The notes beneath the pieces were generated by a model. That model was not told the DNA's origin. It did not search any database and worked only from the letters and a program-made list of their open reading frames with translations. This document shows, piece by piece, positions 1 to 6,017 of a stretch of DNA of 10,142 bases (position 1 is its first letter; each line of letters begins with the position of its first letter). The DNA is from Desulfobacteraceae bacterium (GTDB lineage: Bacteria > Desulfobacterota > Desulfobacteria > Desulfobacterales > Desulfobacteraceae), in the NCBI GenBank assembly GCA_003354055.1, contig PIVQ01000212.1, positions 1 to 10,142 of the forward strand, in the 5' to 3' direction. Position numbers and translations under genes: made by a program.

Positions 1-516
1 CACAACAATGGGCATGCCGCTGGCCTTGGATAAAACCGGTGTACCGATACTTAAGCTCCCGTTTTTTGCGTGGTTAAAATAATCCCTGTCAGATACGGAC
101 ATTCCCTTGGTGCGCAAGGTGCCGCCGGTGCTGTCCGCAATGGTTGTTCCCTTATCATCAGTGACAAAGAAAAAATCATATCCCTGGCCGATTTCTTTAA
201 AAACAGATACCAGTAAGCCATCCAGCGCAGTTACGGTTGATGTAGAGTTTTCAATACCGTTATGGAAAACGTCTTTTGCTGCCTCTGTGACCAGGGGGTT
301 AATAGCCATATTTTTTGCCAGTTTGATTTCCTGCTCCATCATTGTGTCTGCCATGACGGCCAGGTTCTGGGCGATAAACAGGGACTGGCCCTTGGCGACC
401 TGTACCAATGCCTTGGATGAGGTGTTAATGGAAAAGAAACCAACCACTGCCAGAGGAACGATGGAGGCCAGAATGCCGCCTACGATCAGTTTAAATTTAA
501 GAGATTTTTTTTTCAT
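1..516 (-). CDS. methyl-accepting chemotaxis protein, N-terminal part (cut by left window edge)
   Basis: The frame is open from an ATG at 516 to the window edge, giving 172 residues. It begins with a Lys-rich MKKKSLKFK, followed by a hydrophobic segment at about residues 9-30 (transmembrane helix 1). An extracytoplasmic region follows, with the pattern FFFVTDDKGTTIADS ... SDRDYFNHAKNG ... TPVLSKASGMPIVV. That pattern is typical of the double-Cache (dCache_1) ligand-binding module of chemoreceptors. The second membrane helix, HAMP and signalling domain would lie to the left of the window and are not seen, so the receptor assignment rests on the sensor half; a Cache-bearing kinase or cyclase is the alternative. 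A strong GGAGA ribosome site sits just before the ATG. The gene starts 13 bases after the stop of the small gene at 530-937, so the two are probably co-transcribed. The ligand cannot be read from the sequence, but the family often binds small organic acids or amino acids. Confidence 0.8.
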   Translation of the reverse strand, partial: MKKKSLKFKLIVGGILASIVPLAVVGFFSINTSSKALVQVAKGQSLFIAQNLAVMADTMMEQEIKLAKNMAINPLVTEAAKDVFHNGIENSTSTVTALDGLLVSVFKEIGQGYDFFFVTDDKGTTIADSTGGTLRTKGMSVSDRDYFNHAKNGSLSIGTPVLSKASGMPIVV

Positions 517-529
517 GTGGGTTCTCCTT

Positions 530-937
530 TTAATGTACGGTTTTGATAGTTTTATAATTTGAATTGCTTATTTTTGTTTGGATCCGGTTTAAGACCAGGA
601 GGGCATCTTCCATGTCATCATTCAGATAAGTGATAAAACTGGGGTTCAACTGAAGGCACGACGAGAAGACTGCCTGGTCCATGTGTTCGGGCAGAACCAG
701 AATCAGCTTTTTATTGTCAAACAGGGAAGCTAAGCCAAAAAAGCCGTCTAAAATTGTTTGTGAGGGTACAACCATGAGAATTACTGAAATATCATTCAGC
801 GGCAGGCTCAACTCTTGGGCCAGACCTTCCAGAGAATTGGTCTTTTGTAGCCATATATCAGGTAGTTGAGCCTGAATCTGTTTTTCAAATCCAGCCACCT
901 GTTTTTCCCTGGAATCTGTATACAAGAGTATTTTCAT
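530..937 (-). CDS. small unknown protein, degenerate receiver-like (pseudo-receiver) fold
   Basis: This is a 135-residue protein with no signal peptide or membrane segment, and I do not recognise a named family. The order of predicted elements follows a CheY-like receiver: strand 1 MKILLYTD, strand 3 ISVILMVVPS (about 50-59), strand 4 KLILVLPE (77-84), strand 5 SFITYLND (100-107), then a C-terminal helix MEDALLVLNRI. The phosphorylation residues are missing. Only one Asp (D8) stands where the acidic pair should be, strand 3 ends in VVPS instead of Asp, and no Lys-Pro follows strand 5. If the fold guess is right, it cannot be phosphorylated in the usual way and may act as an adaptor or partner protein. 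The ATG at 937 has a GGGGGA ribosome site. It is first in an operon with the chemoreceptor at 1-516 and lies 40 bases downstream of the inferred start of a sigma-54 promoter. Confidence 0.8.
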   Translation of the reverse strand: MKILLYTDSREKQVAGFEKQIQAQLPDIWLQKTNSLEGLAQELSLPLNDISVILMVVPSQTILDGFFGLASLFDNKKLILVLPEHMDQAVFSSCLQLNPSFITYLNDDMEDALLVLNRIQTKISNSNYKTIKTVH

Positions 938-987
938 GTATCCCCCTTTGTTCTCGTGATAAAAAATTATAATTACCCTGGAACATG

Positions 988-1003
988 AGCAGAATCCGTG
1001 CCA
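988..1003 (-). promoter_or_regulatory. sigma-54 (-24/-12) promoter for the small gene and chemoreceptor operon
   Basis: Read on the minus strand the site is TGGCACGGATTCTGCT. It matches the RpoN consensus TGGCAC-N5-TTGCW except for one base in the -12 part. The invariant GG and GC are present with exactly ten bases between them. The predicted transcription start is near 977, leaving a leader of about 40 bases to the ATG at 937. An NtrC-family activator is encoded just upstream (1164-2564), which fits a sigma-54-dependent operon. The match is seen directly; use of the promoter is inferred. Confidence 0.82.
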
Positions 1004-1021
1004 GATTTGTAGTTTGTGACG

Positions 1022-1042
1022 TATGTGTAATAATTACACATA
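1022..1042. repeat. perfect inverted repeat, 9-bp arms around 3 bp, possible operator
   Basis: The arms are TATGTGTAA and TTACACATA, separated by TAA. The centre at 1032 lies about 55 bases upstream of the predicted sigma-54 transcription start, between the promoter and the ATTCC palindromes. No T-run follows on either strand, so it does not look like a terminator. It resembles a dimeric regulator site, but the spacing does not fit the CRP consensus (TGTGA-N6-TCACA). The binding protein is unknown. Confidence 0.6.
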
Positions 1043-1085
1043 GTTATATTATTCGAGGGTTTGGGTGAGGGATGGAAATGCGGAC

Positions 1086-1107
1086 CCATTCCTGAAAACA
1101 GGAATGG
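1086..1107. promoter_or_regulatory. upstream palindrome 1, likely activator site for the sigma-54 promoter
   Basis: This is a perfect inverted repeat with arms CCATTCCTG and CAGGAATGG around AAAA. Its centre lies about 120 bases upstream of the predicted start at 977, which is the normal enhancer distance for NtrC-type activators. A second copy with the same ATTCCT half-site lies 24 bp further upstream. The probable ligand is the response regulator encoded at 1164-2564. An alternative reading is an RNA hairpin in the tail of the regulator transcript, but no T-tract follows and a better terminator sits at 1153-1185. Confidence 0.6.
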
Positions 1108-1111
1108 ATTT

Positions 1112-1129
1112 ATTCCTAATTATGGGAAT
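1112..1129. promoter_or_regulatory. upstream palindrome 2, second likely activator site
   Basis: This is an imperfect inverted repeat with arms ATTCCTA and TGGGAAT around ATTA. It shares the ATTCC/GGAAT half-sites and the 4-base spacer with the copy at 1086-1107. Its centre is 24 bp from the first copy's centre, roughly two helical turns, and about 144 bases upstream of the predicted transcription start. Paired sites of this kind are typical for cooperative binding of sigma-54 activators. Confidence 0.55.
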
Positions 1130-1152
1130 GAGGAAATGTTTTGGTTGGTATT

Positions 1153-1185
1153 AAAAAAGGGGGTCAGGTACTGCCGAAACCTGAC
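1153..1185 (-). terminator. intrinsic terminator of the kinase and regulator operon
   Basis: On the minus strand GTCAGGT pairs with ACCTGAC across a 9-base loop. It is followed by CCCC and a run of six T. The hairpin uses the final codons and the TGA stop of the response regulator, so termination would occur directly at the end of the gene. It separates the regulator transcript from the sigma-54 control region that follows. Confidence 0.65.
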
Positions 1186-2564
1186 AGGTCGTACTTGCTT
1201 AACAGACCGTATAACCGGGATTGGGAGATGCCGGACATCCGGCAGGCCTCTTTCCGGTCCCCTTTTGCCCGGTTGAGCAGTTCCTTGAGATAGGTTTTTT
1301 CCAGGTTGTTTCTAAATTCGGCCAAGGGGGGAAGATCCTCTTCCGGGGGCAGTGTCATTATTGTGTTTTTGGGGGAAGGAATCGCGGTGGATTCAAACTC
1401 AAGACGCGCCATTCGAAAATCCGGGGGCAGGTGTTTCGGGAAAATGGTAGGATCCGACCCTGCTGATGCCAATACGTATTCCAGAAGATTGACCAGTTCT
1501 CTGACATTTCCCGGCCAGGGATGGGTTTCCAGAATACTTAGAAAATCCGGAGAAACCGCCTTTTGCTCTATCTTATACCGGTTGGAAAGCTCCTGGAATT
1601 TTTTCAGGGCAATTTCTTCAATATCCTTTTCCCGGTCTCTTAAGGGCGGCAGTTTTATTTCCATGGCCCGGATTCGGTACAGGAAATCATTTCTGAATTG
1701 ATTGGCCTCTACCATTTCATCCAGGTTAAGGTGGGTTGCCGCCACCAGGCGGATATTGACGGGGATTTCCTTTGATCCGCCAATGGGTCTGACGCATCTT
1801 TCCTGAAGGGTGCGCAACAGTGATTTTTGGGCCGCCATCGGCAGGTCTCCGACTTCATCCAGCATCAAGGTACCGTTGTTGGCCTGGGTAATGAGACCGT
1901 CCTGTTTTTTTCCCGCCCCTGTAAAGGCTCCTTTTTCATGGCCGAACAGGGTGCTTTCCACCAGGGTCTCGGGCAGGGCACCGCAATCCACTGCGATAAA
2001 CGGATGTTTGGATCGTCTGCTGTTCTCATGGATGGCTCTGGCAAACAACTCCTTTCCGGTTCCGGTTTCACCGGTGATCAACACACTGACATCTGTTGTG
2101 GCAGCCTTTGCCACTTCGCTCAGGCATTTTTTGATGGGATCCGACTCCCCCACAATTTGGCTTCGGATCAGGGGAACCGGATGGGTATCTGCCTGCTTTT
2201 CCTCTCGATACTGAAGGGCTCTTGTGATGGGCAGGGTGACCTCGTTGAGAAGGAAAGGCTTTTGAACATAATCCCAGGCCCCGTATTTAAAGGCCAGTTC
2301 CGCCCCCCTGGCATCTCCTGTTCCGGTGATGATAATGACCTCCGGGGCTGCAGGGGATTTTAAAATTTCAGGCAGAAGATCCAGGCCGTTTCCGTCCGGA
2401 AGTTCAAGATCAAGCAGAACCAGGTCAAATTTGCGGGCCGCAAACAACAGGCGGCCCTGTGTCACTGTCTGGGCGGCTTCATATTCATACCCCATCTGCT
2501 TCATAAGCTCTGTAAAGAAAAGACATATCTTGGGGTCATCATCAATGATCAATACCTGTGTCAT
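1164..2564 (-). CDS. NtrC-family sigma-54-dependent response regulator
   Basis: This 466-residue protein has all three standard modules. The N-terminal receiver (about 1-120) carries acidic residues D8-D10, phosphoacceptor D52, T80 and K102. The AAA+ domain (about 136-365) carries Walker A GETGTGKE (165-172), an intact GAFTGA sigma-54 contact loop (212-217), Walker B LMLDEVGD with D236 and E237, FRNDFLYR with R291 and R297, and GNVREL (352-357). The C-terminal Fis-type helix-turn-helix is at about 434-460 (GDRKEACRMSGISQSRLYGLLSKY). All catalytic residues are intact, so it should hydrolyse ATP and open sigma-54 promoter complexes when phosphorylated. The ATG lies three bases after the stop of the hybrid kinase gene, its likely cognate sensor. 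Its probable target is the sigma-54 promoter at 988-1003, through the palindromes at 1086-1129. The phosphorylation partner and target are inferred from position. Confidence 0.95.
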   Translation of the reverse strand: MTQVLIIDDDPKICLFFTELMKQMGYEYEAAQTVTQGRLLFAARKFDLVLLDLELPDGNGLDLLPEILKSPAAPEVIIITGTGDARGAELAFKYGAWDYVQKPFLLNEVTLPITRALQYREEKQADTHPVPLIRSQIVGESDPIKKCLSEVAKAATTDVSVLITGETGTGKELFARAIHENSRRSKHPFIAVDCGALPETLVESTLFGHEKGAFTGAGKKQDGLITQANNGTLMLDEVGDLPMAAQKSLLRTLQERCVRPIGGSKEIPVNIRLVAATHLNLDEMVEANQFRNDFLYRIRAMEIKLPPLRDREKDIEEIALKKFQELSNRYKIEQKAVSPDFLSILETHPWPGNVRELVNLLEYVLASAGSDPTIFPKHLPPDFRMARLEFESTAIPSPKNTIMTLPPEEDLPPLAEFRNNLEKTYLKELLNRAKGDRKEACRMSGISQSRLYGLLSKYDLSGFGST

Positions 2565-2567
2565 GCC

Positions 2568-5500
2568 TTACCCCTTTTCCCGTTTTTCGGTTAATGCCGA
2601 TCCGATCACCTGGAGAAGTTCGCTGGCAATAACAGGTTTCATTATCATATTGGAAATACCGTAATGCTCTATTTTTTCCGTGCTTAAGCTCTCACTGAAT
2701 CCCGTACAGAGGATGATGGGGATATCAGGTCTTATCTGTTTTATCTGTTCGGATAATTCAAAACCGGTCATTTCGGGCATGGAAAGATCCGTCAATACCA
2801 GATCAAAACTTTCGGCATCCTGTCTGAATGTCTCCAGGGCTTCACTGCTGCTTTGACACCCTATTACCTCATAGCCGAGGTTGAGAAGGAACTGGGAACA
2901 CCACTTAATAATCTGTGCTTCATCGTCCACCAGAAGGATCTTGCCTTTTCCAGTGACGAGCTTGTGTTTTTGGAAGACCGGATCTTCCTTTGTGTCACCT
3001 GCCTGTCGTGGGAGCAGAATCTGAAAGGTGGTTCCCATACCGGGTTCGCTATAGACGGAAATGGCCCCTTTCATTTCCCTGATGATACCGTAAACCATTG
3101 AAAGTCCCATGCCCGATCCTTCGCCCCGGGGTTTTGTGGTGAAAAAAGGCTCAAATATTTTTCCGGTCAGGTTTTTGGGAATACCGCATCCGGTATCGCT
3201 TATGATCAATTGGATGTAATGCCCCGGCTGGATTTCCTTGGATTGAAGGGTGTTATCGCTGGATATATGTTTTGCAGTCAGCTTTACATCCAGTATCCCG
3301 CCTTTTTCCTTCATGGCATAGGCGGCATTGGTAAACAGGTTCATAAGCACCTGATGCAGCTGAGTGGGATCTGCCACTATAGTGGCGGTTGCTTCGGTAA
3401 TATTCCGTTTTATTTCAATGGTCGGAGACAGGGAAGCCCTGAGGAATTTCAGGCACTCCTTAACCAGGGGGACAATGTTTGTCGCGGTTTTCTGTACATC
3501 TGCCCTGCGGCTGAAGACCAGTATGTGCTTGACCAGGTCGCGGGCTCTCAACCCGCCTGCCAGCACTTGGTCCAGTTTTTGTACGGCATCCGGATTTTTG
3601 TTCAGCCGAAGCTTGGCCAGTTCGGTAAATCCCATCATGGAAGAGAGAATATTGTTAAAGTCATGGGCTATTCCTCCTGCCAGCGTCCCCAGCGCTTCCA
3701 TTTTCTGACTCTGCTGGATACGGCCCTCCAGTTTTTTACGGTCTGTAATATCCTGGATGGTACCGCGGAGGAAGTAATGCTCATCGTCTGATTTGGTCTC
3801 GGGGTTGCAGATGGCGTTGATCCATTTGATATTTCCTGATGGAAGGGTCAGCTCTAATTCAATATCAAATGGCCGTCCTTCATCCATGGCACCCTGAATG
3901 GCATCATGGTAAATATTCCACCATTTCCCAACATAGATTTTTTTTAATTCTTCGGGGGAGCAGGGGGCCTGTTCCGGATCACGTTCAAATATCCGGTATA
4001 CCTCTTCAGACCAGATCCGTTGATCGGTTTTTGTATCAATGGACCAGTTACCGATCCCTGAAATTTGCTGGGCCAGGCGGAGGTCTGTATTGGTTTCCCT
4101 CAGTTCTTTTTCCAGGGTCTTGCGTCGGGTCACATCCCTGGTAATTCCTAAGATTTTATCCGGGTTCCCGTCAATGTCTCTCAGGAAACGGGCCGTGAGT
4201 TCCGCCCATATTTTTTTACCGTCCTGTTTGATCATTTCCACTTCAACGGCCTGATAACGGTTGGGATCAACCCCGGACTCAGCATCCCTGGCAAGTTCAT
4301 CAGATATTATCCCTGATACTTTCTCCAGGGAGGCTTTACCCATGTGTTGCTCGATTTCCTGACGGAGAAATTCCTTCGGTGTATACCCCAAAAGGTGTTC
4401 TACGGCAGGGCTGACATAGGAAAGTTTAAACTCTGCAAGTTCCAGTATCCAGATCACATCAGTGGCATATTCGGCAAGGATCCTGTACCGGGCTTCACTT
4501 TCCCTCAGTTGTTTTTCTGCCTGGTTTTTTTGTAGGATCTTCCACATCCCGTCCATCATGAGCTGTAATTGGCGGATATCGGATTCATCATAGTCCGTTA
4601 GTTTATTGCCCACCCCTGCCAGGGCAACGATTTTATCCCCTTCAAATACAGGGATATTCAATACCCTGTCTATTCTGACATGTCCGGCCGGATACCCCTT
4701 TTTCTCCGAAGCGGTATGATTGGGATAGTCATTGATTACCACAGGCTTACGGGTTCTGGCTGCCCTGGCCCAAAGCCCTGTAACAGCCACATCATACACC
4801 AGTATTTTATCTTTGATCTCACATTCTTTCATGGCCTGTTCGGACCAGGTATGCATGGTCAGCCGGGACTCATCTTCATTCATGAAGGCCAGATATCCGA
4901 TCCCGCTCTGGGTCAGGCTGATGGCCTCTTCCAGGGCAAATTCAGTGAGGGTACTCAGGGACTTGCCCGTGAGCTGGTTTAATTCGAGCAGTTTTTTCAG
5001 CCGTAACTCCTCAAAGTGCCTTGCCTGCTCCGCCGTAGCCCTGTTCCGTTCTATCCTAAATACCTGCAGGGTAATATAGAGTGACAGAATGATGATAAAA
5101 ATCAGAATGCCGCTGAAAATTTGGAGGAACATCCGGGTCATGGATGCGATTTCCATAGTGATGTCCTGTTCATAGATACCGGTACCGATTATCCATTTCC
5201 AGGCCGGGAACCCTTCGACATAGGAAATTTTCGGCATCCCTTTTCCCGGGGTATCTTTCCACTGCCAATAGTAATTGACATAACCGCCGTTTTCCTGCAT
5301 CACCTTGTTTACCATGGCAACAAAGGGGTAGTTGCCCACCTTGTCCTGGAAAAGGGTCAGGTCTTGGCCTTCAAGATCCGGACGGTAGGGGTGCATGATC
5401 ATGAAGGGATGATAGTCGGTTATCCAGAAATAGTCCTTGCCCTCAGGCCCGTATCTTAAGTTGCGAAGTTGATGAATGGCCTCTTTACGGGCGTTTCCAG

Positions 5501-5759
5501 GGGTGATCTCGCCCGCATTTATCCTTGATTCGTAATTTGCCAACAGACTGAGCGCACTGTCCGTCAATTGGAGAATGGCCGCTTTCTTCTGATCCAGCAA
5601 TTGTTCCTTCTGCTGGGGGATAAAGAGAATAAAAACACTTAAGGCGAAAACCGCATAGGTGAGGTACAAGGGGATGAGGATCCTTGAGGAGCTTAAAAGG
5701 ATCCTTTTTTTTGTATACTCGCCAAGTGTCTCTTTTTCGTGAGGGATGACACGCTCCAC
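2568..5759 (-). CDS. membrane hybrid histidine kinase (Cache-GAF-PAS-PAS-HisKA-HATPase-REC)
   Basis: This 1063-residue sensor has transmembrane helices at about 27-48 and 209-231. They flank an extracytoplasmic single-Cache region with KDYFWITDYHPFMIMHP (108-124) and WKWIIGTGIY (187-196). The cytoplasmic order is GAF (about 258-410), two PAS domains (about 421-548 and 558-676), HisKA with GGIAHDFNN (H699 is the phosphoacceptor), and HATPase. The HATPase has N-box N807/N811, DTGCGIP (855-861), FEPFF (869-873) and GSGMGLS (881-887). A C-terminal receiver (about 938-1057) has D945/D946, phosphoacceptor D991, T1019 and K1041. All key residues are present, so it should be active. Translation starts at GTG: GGAG lies eight bases upstream, a good promoter lies further up, and the N-terminus runs into the first membrane helix. 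It forms an operon with the response regulator three bases downstream. Its signal is unknown; Cache domains usually bind small external molecules. Confidence 0.95.
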   Translation of the reverse strand: MERVIPHEKETLGEYTKKRILLSSSRILIPLYLTYAVFALSVFILFIPQQKEQLLDQKKAAILQLTDSALSLLANYESRINAGEITPGNARKEAIHQLRNLRYGPEGKDYFWITDYHPFMIMHPYRPDLEGQDLTLFQDKVGNYPFVAMVNKVMQENGGYVNYYWQWKDTPGKGMPKISYVEGFPAWKWIIGTGIYEQDITMEIASMTRMFLQIFSGILIFIIILSLYITLQVFRIERNRATAEQARHFEELRLKKLLELNQLTGKSLSTLTEFALEEAISLTQSGIGYLAFMNEDESRLTMHTWSEQAMKECEIKDKILVYDVAVTGLWARAARTRKPVVINDYPNHTASEKKGYPAGHVRIDRVLNIPVFEGDKIVALAGVGNKLTDYDESDIRQLQLMMDGMWKILQKNQAEKQLRESEARYRILAEYATDVIWILELAEFKLSYVSPAVEHLLGYTPKEFLRQEIEQHMGKASLEKVSGIISDELARDAESGVDPNRYQAVEVEMIKQDGKKIWAELTARFLRDIDGNPDKILGITRDVTRRKTLEKELRETNTDLRLAQQISGIGNWSIDTKTDQRIWSEEVYRIFERDPEQAPCSPEELKKIYVGKWWNIYHDAIQGAMDEGRPFDIELELTLPSGNIKWINAICNPETKSDDEHYFLRGTIQDITDRKKLEGRIQQSQKMEALGTLAGGIAHDFNNILSSMMGFTELAKLRLNKNPDAVQKLDQVLAGGLRARDLVKHILVFSRRADVQKTATNIVPLVKECLKFLRASLSPTIEIKRNITEATATIVADPTQLHQVLMNLFTNAAYAMKEKGGILDVKLTAKHISSDNTLQSKEIQPGHYIQLIISDTGCGIPKNLTGKIFEPFFTTKPRGEGSGMGLSMVYGIIREMKGAISVYSEPGMGTTFQILLPRQAGDTKEDPVFQKHKLVTGKGKILLVDDEAQIIKWCSQFLLNLGYEVIGCQSSSEALETFRQDAESFDLVLTDLSMPEMTGFELSEQIKQIRPDIPIILCTGFSESLSTEKIEHYGISNMIMKPVIASELLQVIGSALTEKREKG

Positions 5760-5767
5760 TATTTTTT

Positions 5768-5771
5768 CTCC
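5768..5771 (-). promoter_or_regulatory. ribosome binding site fixing the GTG start of the hybrid kinase
   Basis: GGAG sits eight bases before the GTG codon at 5757-5759. No in-frame ATG lies near the start, so this site supports the unusual initiation codon. Confidence 0.6.
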
Positions 5772-5812
5772 AGTATAATTTTTTCAAAACAGATTTAGCG
5801 GGAATTAAACTC

Positions 5813-5840
5813 ATTGTATCAATTTCCATCGGGGAGTCAA
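5813..5840 (-). promoter_or_regulatory. sigma-70-type promoter for the kinase and regulator operon
   Basis: On the minus strand TTGACT (5835-5840) and TACAAT (5813-5818) are separated by 16 bases. Each hexamer matches five of six consensus positions. The predicted start near 5806 leaves a leader of about 46 bases to the GTG at 5759. This suggests housekeeping expression of the sensor and regulator, in contrast to the sigma-54 promoter of the downstream chemoreceptor operon. Confidence 0.65.
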
Positions 5841-6017
5841 CCGAACTTGCGCTGTTATGCCGGATTGGAGCTATTTTCAGCTGAATTTTACATTTAGAAG
5901 AAAATCTGCAACAAATACCCATGAAATTGCCGGTTTAGGCCATGTTAATTTCCATCCGGTCTCGGTATCATTCTTTTAAACTTAAGCTTTGACCTCTAAT
6001 CACATAAAGGAGATTTC

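Larger units (their letters stand above)
5760..6017. other. divergent intergenic region between kinase operon and alkylsulfatase
   Basis: These 258 bases separate two genes that are transcribed away from each other. The minus-strand promoter at 5813-5840 accounts for the kinase side. On the plus side AAAGGAG at 6006-6012 is a clear ribosome site for the sulfatase. I could not find a convincing -35/-10 or -24/-12 pair for the sulfatase, and no strong palindrome was seen. Confidence 0.6.

Noticed and set aside
107..562. A 151-residue plus-strand open frame
   Set aside because: It is antisense to the chemoreceptor sensor region, whose minus-strand translation shows a clear Cache pattern and ribosome site.
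1022..1042. CRP/FNR-type site
   Set aside because: The spacing is TGTGT-N7-ACACA, not TGTGA-N6-TCACA or TTGAT-N4-ATCAA, so I keep it as an unassigned palindrome.
3210..3791. A 193-residue plus-strand open frame
   Set aside because: It is antisense to the HisKA and HATPase region of the kinase, which carries all conserved boxes in the minus frame.
5485..5922. A 145-residue minus-strand open frame overlapping the kinase start
   Set aside because: It overlaps the intact kinase N-terminus in another frame, covers the predicted kinase promoter, has no recognisable domain and has an unusual composition.
5872..5960. Sigma-54 promoter for the alkylsulfatase or on the opposite strand
   Set aside because: The best candidates have GG-N11-GC or GG-N9-GC instead of the strict ten-base spacing.
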